Part shown: one piece after another, positions 18,963 through 27,335 of the stretch
Layout: each line of letters opens with the position of its first letter
How positions within the stretch are numbered: position 1 is the stretch's first letter
DNA from: Candidatus Aminicenantota bacterium
GTDB lineage: Bacteria; Acidobacteriota; Aminicenantia; JAMOAD01
DNA: 64,000 bases
Direction of reading: 5' to 3'
Assembly (NCBI GenBank): GCA_027061995.1
Contig: JAMOUT010000100.1
Coordinates: forward strand, 15,254 to 79,253
Program-made: the position numbers and the translations under genes
Notes under the pieces: generated by a model
The model's database searches: none
What the model was told of the DNA's origin: nothing
What the model saw: only the letters and a program-made list of their open reading frames with translations

Positions 18963-21900
18963 ATGAAAAAAAGATATCTGACTATTTTATTTTTAGTTTT
19001 ATTGGTTGTTTTTACTTATGGTTCAAGCAAAAAGATTGTTTTGAATTCATCAGCTTTTAACGGACTGAAAGCAAGAGAGATAGGGCCTGCCGTAATGGGA
19101 GGAAGAATCACCGCAATTGCGGGAGTAAACGGAAACCCCGATACTTTATATGTTGGAGCCGCCGGAGGCGGTCTTTGGAAAACACTTAACGGAGGAACTT
19201 CGTTTACCCCTGTTTTTGACGAATGGACTATGTCCATTGGTAGTATTGCCATTGATCAGAAAAACCCGAAAACAGTTTGGGTGGGAACAGGAGAAACAAA
19301 CATGAGAAATACTGTTTCTATAGGGACGGGACTATATAAAACCGAGGATGGTGGCAGAATATGGCAAAAGATAAAAGGGTTTGAAAATTCCGAAAGAATA
19401 GCTAAGATTATTGTCCACCCTGGAAATTCAAAGATAGTTTATGTAGCTGTTGCAGGACACCTTTGGAATGATTCCAAAGACAGAGGACTTTATAAGACGG
19501 CAGACGGAGGAAAAACATGGAAAAAAATCCTTTATGTTGACGAAAAAACAGGCTGTATAGATATGGATATTGACCCTCAAAGACCTTCTGTTATTTATGC
19601 GGCAATGTGGCAATTCAGAAGAAAACCTTATTTTTTCACTTCGGGTGGAAAAGGGAGTAATCTTTACAGAAGTGAGGATGGGGGAAAAACTTGGAAGATG
19701 ATAAGAAAAGGTCTTCCGAAGGGGGAATTGGGAAGAATCTCCATAACCATAGCTCCTTCAAGGCCGGGAACAATATATGCCAATGTAGAGGCAAGTAAAA
19801 AATCGGGTCTCTATGTATCTTATGATATGGGAGAAAATTGGAAATTCAAAAATGATTCAATGTTTATAACAATGAGGCCATTTTATTTTTCCCGTTTTGT
19901 GGTGGATCCAAAAAATTTCAGAAGACTATATTTTACGGGATTAATGCTTTCAACCTCGACAAACGGAGGTAAAACACTCTCTTTTCCCTTTTCTTTTAAA
20001 GGGGGAATACATCCTGACATACATGCGATTTGGATTAATCCCAATAATACAAAACAGGTTTTTGTAGGTTGCGACGGAGGAGTTTATCGCTCGAATAATT
20101 ATGGAAAACAGTTTGAATTTTTATCAAACCTGCCCGTATCTCAGTTTTATCATGTTGATTATGATCTTGAATCCCCTTATAATGTTTACGGAGGATTACA
20201 GGATAATGGTTCGTGGTATGGTCCTTCAAAAAGTTATAATAGAGGTATTCAAAATAAAGAATGGATAAATGTGGGAGGTGGAGACGGTTTTTATGTTATT
20301 CCTCATCCTAAAGATTCGGATATTATATATTATAGTTGGCAGGGTGGAGAATTTATGAGATACAATAGAAGGACAAAAGAAACAAAATCAATAAAACCTT
20401 TACCTACAAAAAAAGGGGAGCCAAAATACAGGTTTAATTGGAATGCGGGAATAGCTCTCAGCCCTGGTGATTCCGATACCATATACATAGGAGCTCAATT
20501 TCTGTTTAAATCAACAAACAGAGGGGATAAATGGGTTAAAATATCACCGGATTTAACAACAAATAATCCCGAAAAATTGCAGCAGGCAAGATCGGGCGGT
20601 TTAACGAAAGATAATACAACCGCTGAAAATCACTGCTCAATAGTAACAATCTCGGAATCTCCTTTAAATAAAAATCTCATATGGGTCGGAACTGATGACG
20701 GAAATCTGCAAATTACAAGAGACGGGGGTGAAAATTGGGAAAATGTGGTAAAGAATATCAAAGGACTTCCCCCAAATACATGGTGTTCTTCGGTTGAAAC
20801 AAGCCGTTTTTCCGAGGGTAGAGCTTATGTAACATTTGACGGACACAGAACGGGAGATATGAATACTTTCGTTTATACAACCGATGATTACGGAAAAACA
20901 TGGAAATTTTTAACAACAGACAGTATAAAAGGTTATAGTCATATTATTCGTGAAGACTTAAAAAATAAAAATCTATTATTTCTCGGAACAGAGTTCGGAC
21001 TTTATATCTCCATAGACAGAGGTGAAAATTGGGCGAAAGTTAAATCAGTTCCCAATGTTGGTGTTCGAGACATTAAAATTCACCCGAAAACAAATGATAT
21101 AATACTTGCAACTCACGGAAGAGGTATTATGATTATTGATGATATCACTCCGTTAAGAGCCTTAAACAGTGATATTCTTAATGCTGCAGCTTTTGTTCTC
21201 CCCTCAAGGGTTTCATATATGAGCACACCCACATCTTTTCAGGAATTTCCCGGTGACGGTGAATTTTTCGGACAAAATCCGCCCGAAGGAGCTATGATTA
21301 CATATTATTTGAAAAAAAGACATATTTTCGGAACCCTGAAAATTCAGGTTTTGGATAAAAACGGTAAAATAATTCAGGAATTTCCCGGAACAAAATCCAA
21401 AGGGATAAACAGGATATATTGGGGGATGAGATTAAAAGCTCCCAAAGCGGGAAATGCCCCCGGATTATCTCCCATGATTTCTCAAGGCCCAATGGTTGCC
21501 GAAGGGGAATATACTATCAAACTTATCAAAAACAAAAAAACATTTGAAGGCAAAATTAAGCTTTTACCCGACCCGAAAGAAGCTCATACAAAAGAGGAAA
21601 GAGCCGTAAGACATAAGGCTGTCATGAAACTTTACGGTATGCTTGAAAACCTCGGATTTATAGCTGATAATACCGGCTCTTTAATCAAACAGATAAAAGA
21701 GATAGAGAAAAAGAAAAAATATAAAAAACTTGCTCAATATAAAAAAGAGCTTACAGGTTTTCATAAAAGCATGGTTCAATACGGCGGATTAATGACAGAG
21801 CCTAAATTAAGAGGAGAAGTTTTAGGTTTATACAGCTCTATTATGATGTATGGAGGAAAACCGACGGATTCTCAGCTTCATAATATTGATGTCTTAAAAT

Positions 21901-22034
21901 TCAAAATCGATAATGCTAAAAAAAGATATAAAATGCTAATGAATAAACTTAACTCAATCAATAATTATTTGAAGAAAAAACATATAAAAGAGTTAAAGAT
22001 AATGGAGATTAAAAAATATAAAGAGAAAAAATAG
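18963..22034 (+). CDS. Exported BNR/Asp-box (sortilin-like) beta-propeller protein
   Basis: A 1023-residue protein with a signal peptide. At least eight Asp-box repeats of the form S/T-x-D-x-G-x-x-W are visible, for example TEDGGRIW, TADGGKTW, SEDGGKTW, TRDGGENW and SIDRGENW. They span residues 50-740 and imply one or two beta-propellers like those of Vps10/sortilin or xyloglucanases. The stretch after residue 750 holds a beta domain and then a helical, Lys-rich C-terminal region. Such proteins are often annotated glycosyl hydrolase, BNR repeat, but I see no catalytic residues that would justify an enzymatic name. They are common in Acidobacteriota. It follows the LolA-like gene by eight bases and has no ribosome-binding site of its own that I can see. 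Confidence 0.82.
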   Translation: MKKRYLTILFLVLLVVFTYGSSKKIVLNSSAFNGLKAREIGPAVMGGRITAIAGVNGNPDTLYVGAAGGGLWKTLNGGTSFTPVFDEWTMSIGSIAIDQKNPKTVWVGTGETNMRNTVSIGTGLYKTEDGGRIWQKIKGFENSERIAKIIVHPGNSKIVYVAVAGHLWNDSKDRGLYKTADGGKTWKKILYVDEKTGCIDMDIDPQRPSVIYAAMWQFRRKPYFFTSGGKGSNLYRSEDGGKTWKMIRKGLPKGELGRISITIAPSRPGTIYANVEASKKSGLYVSYDMGENWKFKNDSMFITMRPFYFSRFVVDPKNFRRLYFTGLMLSTSTNGGKTLSFPFSFKGGIHPDIHAIWINPNNTKQVFVGCDGGVYRSNNYGKQFEFLSNLPVSQFYHVDYDLESPYNVYGGLQDNGSWYGPSKSYNRGIQNKEWINVGGGDGFYVIPHPKDSDIIYYSWQGGEFMRYNRRTKETKSIKPLPTKKGEPKYRFNWNAGIALSPGDSDTIYIGAQFLFKSTNRGDKWVKISPDLTTNNPEKLQQARSGGLTKDNTTAENHCSIVTISESPLNKNLIWVGTDDGNLQITRDGGENWENVVKNIKGLPPNTWCSSVETSRFSEGRAYVTFDGHRTGDMNTFVYTTDDYGKTWKFLTTDSIKGYSHIIREDLKNKNLLFLGTEFGLYISIDRGENWAKVKSVPNVGVRDIKIHPKTNDIILATHGRGIMIIDDITPLRALNSDILNAAAFVLPSRVSYMSTPTSFQEFPGDGEFFGQNPPEGAMITYYLKKRHIFGTLKIQVLDKNGKIIQEFPGTKSKGINRIYWGMRLKAPKAGNAPGLSPMISQGPMVAEGEYTIKLIKNKKTFEGKIKLLPDPKEAHTKEERAVRHKAVMKLYGMLENLGFIADNTGSLIKQIKEIEKKKKYKKLAQYKKELTGFHKSMVQYGGLMTEPKLRGEVLGLYSSIMMYGGKPTDSQLHNIDVLKFKIDNAKKRYKMLMNKLNSINNYLKKKHIKELKIMEIKKYKEKK

Positions 22035-22119
22035 ATAGAGTATAAGTATTGTTTAGTGTTTTAATAGTGGTTTTACTGATAATAATTAATATCTTTTTTT
22101 AATCCGGCGGTGGTTCGGA

Positions 22120-22148
22120 TTTACTTAATCTGCTATTTTTGATATAAT
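22120..22148 (+). promoter_or_regulatory. Promoter of the SRP RNA / dnaX transcript
   Basis: TTTACT (22120-22125), a 17-bp spacer and a perfect TATAAT (22143-22148). The first G of the RNA helix (22158) lies ten bases after the -10, in the expected start window. Confidence 0.7.
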
Positions 22149-22157
22149 TTTTTAAAT

Positions 22158-22242
22158 GGGGACTGGCAATACACGCTTACGAACCTCGTCAGGCCTGAGA
22201 AGGAGCAGCGATAAGTAAGAGGGTGTATGTGTCAGTATCCCC
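22158..22242 (+). ncRNA. ffs: Signal recognition particle RNA, small bacterial (4.5S-like)
   Basis: The 85-base sequence folds into one long hairpin: GGGGA (22158-22162) with TCCCC (22238-22242), then CTG with CAG, ATACAC with GTGTAT, and CTTAC with GTAAG. The apex contains the universal Ffh-binding motif GTCAGG-CCT-GAGA-AGG-AGCAGC (22188-22209), with a GNRA loop closing a three-pair stem and the asymmetric GTCAGG/AGCAGC internal loops. The RNA pairs with Ffh to target nascent membrane proteins to FtsY and the Sec translocon. It lies 13 bases before the dnaX ATG with no terminator in between. The order SRP RNA-dnaX-ybaB-recR is the one known from Bacillus subtilis (scr-dnaX-yaaK-recR). Confidence 0.95.
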
Positions 22243-22255
22243 TTAATAGAAATTG

Positions 22256-23815
22256 ATGATGGAGAAATCTAAATATATAGCAATAGCGAGAAAATATAGA
22301 CCTCAAAAATTTTCGGAGGTTATATACCAACCACATATAGTTAAAATTCTGCAAAATGGTCTTAAAACAGGAAATATCCATCACTCATATATATTTTCGG
22401 GAATGAGAGGGGTCGGCAAAACTTCTGTCGCAAGAATATTTGCCAAAGCTCTGAATTGCGAAAATCCTATGGATGGAGAACCTTGCGGTAAATGTTCCAG
22501 TTGTATTGAGATTACGGAGGGAAGATTTCCCGATGTTCTTGAAATTGACGGAGCATCCAACAGGGGGATAGATCAAGTCCGAGAATTAAGAGAAACAATA
22601 AAATATAAACCTTTAAAAGGCAAATATAAAGTGATTATTATAGATGAAGTTCACATGCTCACGAATGAAGCTTTTAACGCTTTACTTAAAACACTTGAAG
22701 AACCCCCGCCCAATACTGTTTTTATCCTCGCCACAACCGAATTTCACAAAGTCTTGCCAACCGTTGTTTCAAGATCAATAGCTCTTGATTTCCGGAGAAT
22801 CCCTTTTTCAGAGATAAAAAATCAATTGAGAAATATATCGGATACAGAACAAATAGAGGTTTCCGATTGGGCTTTGAGCAGAATCGCGGAAGTATCGGAG
22901 GGAAGCTTAAGAGATTCTCTCAGTATTCTCGAGCAGATTTCTCTTTATGATGATAAAAAAATCAAGGATGAAACTCTTAATAATATATTGGGATTGATAG
23001 ATGAAGAGGTGATAGGGGATATCTTCAGTTTTATTATGGATAAAGATAAAAAGAACATATTTAATACCACCAAAGCCATATATGAAGCGGGGGAGGATTT
23101 TTTTATATTTTATAAACAATTGTTTGAATATTTCAGGAAATTTTTATACTATAAAGAGTTAAATGAGATTGAAGAAACATTTTCGAAAAATCAAACAGAG
23201 CTTTTTAAAAAACATAAAGATAAATTATCCGGTTTTACAATATTAAGGATGCTGAATTTTCTGGAAAAGGGGGAATATTCTCTGAAAAAGAGTTTAAACA
23301 AAAGATATCTTCTTGATATAATGCTTTTAAATCTTATTTATATTCAAGATGCCTTATCAATAGAAGATTTGAAAACAGGGGAAATCAAAAAGAATAGGGA
23401 ACAGCCCCTAAAAAAAAATGAAAATTCAGCAAATGGAATCCCCGCGCAAGTAAAAAAAGCTGGCTATGATAACTCCTTTTTCGGTCAGATTAAAGAAAGA
23501 ATCAGAGAGAAAAAAGAGTTTGTATCCTTTTCTCTGAATGATGTTGCGGATTTTATAGAAGAGGAAAACACTCTTGAATTCAGAATTTCAAGTAACAGGA
23601 AAACATCTCTTGAACTTTTGAAAAAAGAGAAAGATTTGATAGAAGGTATTGTTAAAGAGTTAAAAAATAAAAATTACAGGATTATTTTTTCCCTTGAAAC
23701 AAATCATATAAAAAAAACAAGTGAAGAGGAGTTGTATGATGATGAAAACATCAAAAATTTTCTTGATATTTTTAAAGGGGAAATTGTTAAAATCGAAAAA
23801 AAGGAGGAAAAATGA
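22256..23815 (+). CDS. dnaX: DNA polymerase III subunit tau (and predicted gamma)
   Basis: The clamp-loader ATPase subunit. Residues 1 to about 365 carry the AAA+ clamp-loader core: Walker A GMRGVGKTS, a zinc site CGKCSSC with an earlier Cys, Walker B IIIDEVHML and the sensor region LEEPPPNTVFILATT. Then comes a linker and a tau-like C-terminal domain, 519 residues in all, close to the size known for Thermus tau. The start is ATG 22256 (or 22259), directly after the SRP RNA and without a Shine-Dalgarno sequence. A TTG at 22253 is also in frame but less likely. In the linker a nine-A run follows AGGGA, and a one-base slip there gives TGA, predicting a gamma form of about 388 residues. The next gene, ybaB, overlaps the stop by ATGA. 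Confidence 0.95.
   Translation: MMEKSKYIAIARKYRPQKFSEVIYQPHIVKILQNGLKTGNIHHSYIFSGMRGVGKTSVARIFAKALNCENPMDGEPCGKCSSCIEITEGRFPDVLEIDGASNRGIDQVRELRETIKYKPLKGKYKVIIIDEVHMLTNEAFNALLKTLEEPPPNTVFILATTEFHKVLPTVVSRSIALDFRRIPFSEIKNQLRNISDTEQIEVSDWALSRIAEVSEGSLRDSLSILEQISLYDDKKIKDETLNNILGLIDEEVIGDIFSFIMDKDKKNIFNTTKAIYEAGEDFFIFYKQLFEYFRKFLYYKELNEIEETFSKNQTELFKKHKDKLSGFTILRMLNFLEKGEYSLKKSLNKRYLLDIMLLNLIYIQDALSIEDLKTGEIKKNREQPLKKNENSANGIPAQVKKAGYDNSFFGQIKERIREKKEFVSFSLNDVADFIEEENTLEFRISSNRKTSLELLKKEKDLIEGIVKELKNKNYRIIFSLETNHIKKTSEEELYDDENIKNFLDIFKGEIVKIEKKEEK
23396..23421 (+). promoter_or_regulatory. Programmed frameshift / slippage site for gamma subunit
   Basis: AGGGA (23396-23400), nine bases, then nine consecutive A (23410-23418) and TGA (23419-23421) in the shifted frame. 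In the normal frame it reads CTA AAA AAA AAT GAA. A -1 ribosomal shift on A AAA AAA, or one extra A in the transcript, gives AAA and then the TGA stop. The same arrangement yields gamma from dnaX in E. coli (ribosomal) and Thermus thermophilus (A9 transcriptional slippage). Confidence 0.7.
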
Positions 23816-24117
23816 AAGGCGTTGATATTAATCAATTATTTAAAATCGTTAAGGATACTCAGGACAAACTTCAAAGGGAGATGGAAGAACTTGTCGTTGA
23901 AGGAAGTTCGGGCGGAGATATGGTTAAAGTGAAGATGAACGGGAAAAAAGAGATTCTTTCTCTAAAAGTTGACAAGGAAATTGTAAATCCCGATGATACT
24001 GAAACTCTTGAAGATCTCATAATGTCAGCCATCAATTCCGCTATGGAAAAAGTGGATGAAGCAATGCAATCCAAAATGCCTAATATTCCGGGAATGAATA
24101 TCCCCGGATTATTTTAA
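23812..24117 (+). CDS. ybaB: YbaB/EbfC nucleoid-associated protein
   Basis: A 101-residue DNA-binding protein of the YbaB/EbfC family, forming dimers that coat DNA. Visible family features are an N-terminal helix (LFKIVKDTQDKLQREMEEL), the central strands SSGGDMVKVKMNGKKEILSLKVD, and the C-terminal helix MSAINSAMEKVDEAM. It ends with a glycine-, methionine- and proline-rich tail. Its ATG overlaps the dnaX TGA by four bases, and recR follows five bases later. This dnaX-ybaB-recR arrangement is conserved in many bacteria and links it to recombination and replication housekeeping. Identification is secure from length, pattern and position. Confidence 0.93.
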   Translation: MKGVDINQLFKIVKDTQDKLQREMEELVVEGSSGGDMVKVKMNGKKEILSLKVDKEIVNPDDTETLEDLIMSAINSAMEKVDEAMQSKMPNIPGMNIPGLF

Positions 24118-24122
24118 AAAGG

Positions 24123-24725
24123 ATGTATAATTATCCCGAATCATTACAAAGTGTTATTGAGCTTTTAAAAAAAATTCCCGGTATCGGATTCAAATCAGCT
24201 CAAAGAATAGCTTTTCATCTTTTGAAGATGCCAACACAAGAGGTGGAAAAACTGGGGGAAAGTATCTCATCATTAAAAACCAAGCTGTTTTTTTGTAGCA
24301 GATGCAATAATATAACCGATGAGGAGATATGTCCCATATGTAATTCTTCGGTGCGGGAAAAAGAAAAACTTTGTATAGTGGAACAACCTTACAACTTGTA
24401 TTCAATTGAAAAAACAGGGATATACAAAGGGAATTATTTTGTTCTTCTCGGTTCTCTTTCCCCTTTAAAAGGGATTGGACCCGATGATTTGCATCTTGAT
24501 AAATTGGATATATTGATAAAGGAAAACGGGGTAAAAGAGATAATCATTGCAACAAATCCTAATGTCGAAGGGGAAGCCACTTCCATGTTTTTAAAGAATT
24601 ATCTGTCAAAATATCCTGAGGTTAAAATAACAAAACTCTCCGTAGGACTTCCCATAGGTTCTGACATTGATTATACTGATGAAATCACTTTATTAAAAGC
24701 TTTTGAAAAAAGATATGAAATGTGA
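24123..24725 (+). CDS. recR: Recombination mediator protein RecR
   Basis: A 200-residue RecR, which works with RecO (and RecF) to load RecA on single-stranded gaps. The domains are in order: helix-hairpin-helix near the start (LLKKIPGIGFKSAQRIAFHLL), a C4 zinc finger (CSRCNNITDEEICPIC), a Toprim domain (LCIVEQPYNLYSIE, and the later IIIATNPNVEGEAT), and a C-terminal Walker B-like tail with GLPIGSDIDYTDEITL. Length equals that of the E. coli and Bacillus proteins. It is the third gene after the SRP RNA and probably ends that transcript. A 47-base gap with a possible new promoter separates it from the mglB-like gene. Confidence 0.96.
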   Translation: MYNYPESLQSVIELLKKIPGIGFKSAQRIAFHLLKMPTQEVEKLGESISSLKTKLFFCSRCNNITDEEICPICNSSVREKEKLCIVEQPYNLYSIEKTGIYKGNYFVLLGSLSPLKGIGPDDLHLDKLDILIKENGVKEIIIATNPNVEGEATSMFLKNYLSKYPEVKITKLSVGLPIGSDIDYTDEITLLKAFEKRYEM

Positions 24726-24736
24726 GATAATAAATA

Positions 24737-24763
24737 TTGACATAATAGAAAAAATATTATAAA
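24737..24763 (+). promoter_or_regulatory. Possible promoter of the mglB-mglA-PP2C operon
   Basis: TTGACA (24737-24742) is perfect. The best -10, TATAAA (24758-24763), lies at a short 15-bp spacing. The -10 ends nine bases before the ATG at 24773, so a very short or absent leader is predicted. Weaker than the other promoters listed. Confidence 0.35.
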
Positions 24764-24772
24764 AGAATAGAT

Positions 24773-25270
24773 ATGGAACAAATATTATTATTATATGAAG
24801 AGGATTATAAAAAGATTAAGGATGTCTTACAACAACTGAAAGATGAGTGTAAGTCGGATTTAACCTTTTTGGCTGATCAATCGGGGCAGGTTATCTCCTA
24901 TATAGGAACATTTCCGAATATAGATTTACCAACACTTGCTTCCTTAACGGCGGGAACAATATCGGCAAATGTTAGAATAGGTGAACTTCTCGGAGGGGAA
25001 AAATTCATCTCTCTTGTTACAGAAGGGCATAGACTTAATTTGCAAGTTAATTTGATAAGGGAAAGATTTATACTCGCTGTCATTTTTGATAAAAGCACCC
25101 CTCTCGGATTAATTCGACTTAAAATGTCGAAATCTGGTCGTTTGCTTGATCAAATTTTTGCTGAAATTCTCGAAAAGATTAATGAGGATAAAAAAACTTT
25201 CGGGGAACTTGAATCACCTTTTCCCGAAATTACCGAGGATGATATTGATAAACTTTTTGGAGATGACTAA
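24773..25270 (+). CDS. mglB: Roadblock/LC7-domain protein, MglB-like
   Basis: A 165-residue protein with one roadblock/LC7 domain (about residues 8-130): a helix, strands such as FLADQSGQVISYIG, helix LPTLASLTAGTISANVRIGELL, then FISLVTEGHRLNLQVNLI and FILAVIFDKSTPLGLIR. MglB dimers are the GTPase-activating partner of MglA and set polarity in Myxococcus and Thermus. The gene sits three bases before an MglA homologue, which strengthens the call. The C-terminal 35 residues are acidic (ITEDDIDKLFGDD). No Shine-Dalgarno sequence is visible, and the promoter just upstream suggests a leaderless or nearly leaderless start. Confidence 0.82.
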   Translation: MEQILLLYEEDYKKIKDVLQQLKDECKSDLTFLADQSGQVISYIGTFPNIDLPTLASLTAGTISANVRIGELLGGEKFISLVTEGHRLNLQVNLIRERFILAVIFDKSTPLGLIRLKMSKSGRLLDQIFAEILEKINEDKKTFGELESPFPEITEDDIDKLFGDD

Positions 25271-25273
25271 CAG

Positions 25274-25867
25274 ATGGTTTTTATTAATTATCTTGAAAAA
25301 CAAATAGAATTTAAAATTGTATATTACGGACCCGGTTTATCTGGTAAAACAACAAATTTAAAATATATTTATGATAAACTTGATACAAAAACAAGGGGAC
25401 CTTTTACAACCATCCCGACTCAAACCGAAAGAACACTATATTTTGATTTTCTTCCGATGGGATTGGGTAAACTCGGGAACTATGATATAAAATTTTCTTT
25501 ATACACTGTTCCGGGGCAGGTTTTTTATTCGGCAAGCAGAAAACTGATTTTAAAAGGGGTTGACGGTATAATTTTTGTTGCTGATTCTCAAGAGGATAGA
25601 TTGGATGCTAATATTGAGAGTATCAATGATCTTATAGATAATCTGAATGATTATAAGATAGATTTTCTCCAACTTCCCTATCTTCTTCAGCTTAATAAAA
25701 GAGATTTGAAAAACATTCTAACTGTTGACGAACTAAAAAAAGAGTTGCAGAAAAAGGGGGAACCGATTGTTGAAGCTGTTGCAATGAAAGGTGAAGGGGT
25801 GTTTAAATCTTTAAAACTGATAGCAAAACTTGTTTTGAGGAAAGTCGGAAATATTAATTCAAAATGA
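25274..25867 (+). CDS. mglA: MglA-family small Ras-like GTPase
   Basis: A 197-residue Ras-like GTPase closely matching Myxococcus MglA in motif order. The P-loop GPGLSGKTT is at residues 19-27, followed by the switch region IPTQTERTLYFDFLP. The atypical MglA Walker segment YTVPGQVFYSASRKLILKGVDG replaces DxxG, and NKRDL supplies base recognition. MglA-GTP marks the leading pole in gliding bacteria and controls motility or polarity; in non-gliding organisms it may position other machines. Its stop overlaps the PP2C start by ATGA, and it is three bases from mglB, so switch and activator are co-produced. No gliding or type IV pilus genes are in the window. Confidence 0.92.
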   Translation: MVFINYLEKQIEFKIVYYGPGLSGKTTNLKYIYDKLDTKTRGPFTTIPTQTERTLYFDFLPMGLGKLGNYDIKFSLYTVPGQVFYSASRKLILKGVDGIIFVADSQEDRLDANIESINDLIDNLNDYKIDFLQLPYLLQLNKRDLKNILTVDELKKELQKKGEPIVEAVAMKGEGVFKSLKLIAKLVLRKVGNINSK

Positions 25868-26601
25868 GAAAAGTATTGTGGTTCGGGTATTCTACAACGG
25901 GAAATTATAGAAAAAGGAATGAAGATTATTTTAAATTCTATGAGTTTTCCGAGGATCATTATTTTATAGCTATTGCAGACGGAATGGGGGGGCACTCCCA
26001 CGGTGATATAGCCTCAAAATTAGCAACGGATTTTTGTTTTGAGTTTTACAGAAACAACTATTTTAAAAAAGGGATTAAAACCATTGATGTTTTGGATAAG
26101 GCGGTTTTTTACTCCCATAATCAATTAAGAAATCTTACAAATAAGATAGATGAAAAACTTATCGTGGGAACAACCTTATCGATTCTTATTATTAAAGATG
26201 GGAAAGCCTCCATTATTCATGTGGGAGACACGAGAATCTATCTTTTGAGGGAAGATAATATTTTACAATTGACAACAGACCATAGTTTGGTTAATTCCCT
26301 TGTCAGACAAAAAGTCCTAACCTACAAAGAAGCTGACAATTATCCGAGAAAAAATGTGTTGGTGCAATCAATAGGGGTTAAAGTGAATATCTCACCGCAG
26401 AAATTACAAACTTTTAAAGTGGAGAAAGGGGATATATTTTTTTTAAGCACTGATGGTTTGCATGCAATGTTTAATAATAATGAGATTCATACCCATTTAA
26501 AAAAACTGCAGTTAAAAGAGGCTGTTTTAGCATTAACAGATATTGCTTTAAATAGAGGAAGTAAGGATAATGTTACAGGTCTCGCAGTTAAATTACTATG
26601 A
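25864..26601 (+). CDS. PP2C-family serine/threonine protein phosphatase
   Basis: A 245-residue single-domain PPM/PP2C phosphatase, cytoplasmic. The metal-binding motifs are present: RKRNEDYF near residue 20, IADGMGGH, HVGDTRIYLL, TTDHS, FFLSTDGLH and GSKDNVT. These enzymes remove phosphate from Ser/Thr residues set by Hanks-type kinases; no such kinase lies in the window. The gene overlaps mglA at its start and plsC at its end by four bases each, so it is translationally coupled to the MglB/MglA switch. It may act on that pathway (inference from context only). Confidence 0.92.
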   Translation: MRKVLWFGYSTTGNYRKRNEDYFKFYEFSEDHYFIAIADGMGGHSHGDIASKLATDFCFEFYRNNYFKKGIKTIDVLDKAVFYSHNQLRNLTNKIDEKLIVGTTLSILIIKDGKASIIHVGDTRIYLLREDNILQLTTDHSLVNSLVRQKVLTYKEADNYPRKNVLVQSIGVKVNISPQKLQTFKVEKGDIFFLSTDGLHAMFNNNEIHTHLKKLQLKEAVLALTDIALNRGSKDNVTGLAVKLL

Positions 26602-27335
26602 AAAAAACATTGATATACATAAGAAATTATATCGGTTTTCTCGTTTTTTTTATTTTTTTATTCATAGGAATTTTTCCAATATTTCTGTCTTTGATTTTTA
26701 AAGACAGAAAAATATTATCCTCCTATGTAAAATTTGTTATCCGTATTCTGATGATGATCTTCGGATTAAAAACGGAAACAATAAACTTTAATAAAGAATT
26801 ATACGGTTCAAAACAGTGGGTGGTTATAGGTAACCATGTAAGTTTTTTGGATCCTATCATACTGTTCGCCATTTTTCCAGGGATATTAAGATTTATGTAT
26901 AAATCGGGATTGGATAAATTACCTATTATATCCTCGGGTTTAAAAACAATAGGATTTGTTTCCGTGGATAGAAAAAATCCGAGAAAAGGGCAAAAAGCTA
27001 TTAAAACCGCCATAGAGCTTATAAAAAAAGATAAAGACAGTATTGCGATTTTCCCGGAGGGGGGGAGAAGTATATCGGGGAAAATAAGAAATTTTAAAAG
27101 GGGAGCTTTTGTTCTGGCAAAAGAGAATAAAATCCCGATTTTACCTGTTTATCTTAAAGGTTTTTATCAAGCTATGCCTAAGGGGAGAAATATTATATAT
27201 CCTGCAACACTCATATTTGAGTTTTTGTCTCCGATAGAAGTTTCAAAGATAGAGAAATTAAGTTCCGAAGAACTTAGGGATTATGCCCACAATTTATTTT
27301 TAGAAAAGGAAAGAGAAAATGAAAGAGATAATTGA
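26598..27335 (+). CDS. plsC: 1-acyl-sn-glycerol-3-phosphate acyltransferase
   Basis: A 245-residue membrane-bound acyltransferase that adds the second fatty acid to lysophosphatidic acid, giving phosphatidic acid for phospholipids. An N-terminal hydrophobic segment (residues 8-32) is followed by the catalytic GNHVSFLDP (HxxxxD) motif, the FVSVDRKNPRKG segment, FPEGGRS (substrate binding) and the later VPVYLKG-like PILPVYLKGFY. It overlaps the PP2C start/stop by four bases and gmhA by 17, so it belongs to the mglB-gmhA operon. Another lipid-A or ornithine-lipid acyltransferase of the same family is a less likely alternative. Confidence 0.9.
   Translation: MKKTLIYIRNYIGFLVFFIFLFIGIFPIFLSLIFKDRKILSSYVKFVIRILMMIFGLKTETINFNKELYGSKQWVVIGNHVSFLDPIILFAIFPGILRFMYKSGLDKLPIISSGLKTIGFVSVDRKNPRKGQKAIKTAIELIKKDKDSIAIFPEGGRSISGKIRNFKRGAFVLAKENKIPILPVYLKGFYQAMPKGRNIIYPATLIFEFLSPIEVSKIEKLSSEELRDYAHNLFLEKERENERDN

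Noticed and set aside
22101-22121. AATCCG/CGGATT hairpin as a terminator of the BNR gene
   Set aside because: No T-tract follows the stem and its 3' arm runs into the -35 region of the SRP promoter.
23452-23458. Second A7 run in dnaX as the gamma frameshift site
   Set aside because: The stop after a shift here is several codons downstream and no AGGGA-type stimulator is placed well; the A9 run at 23410 is the better candidate.
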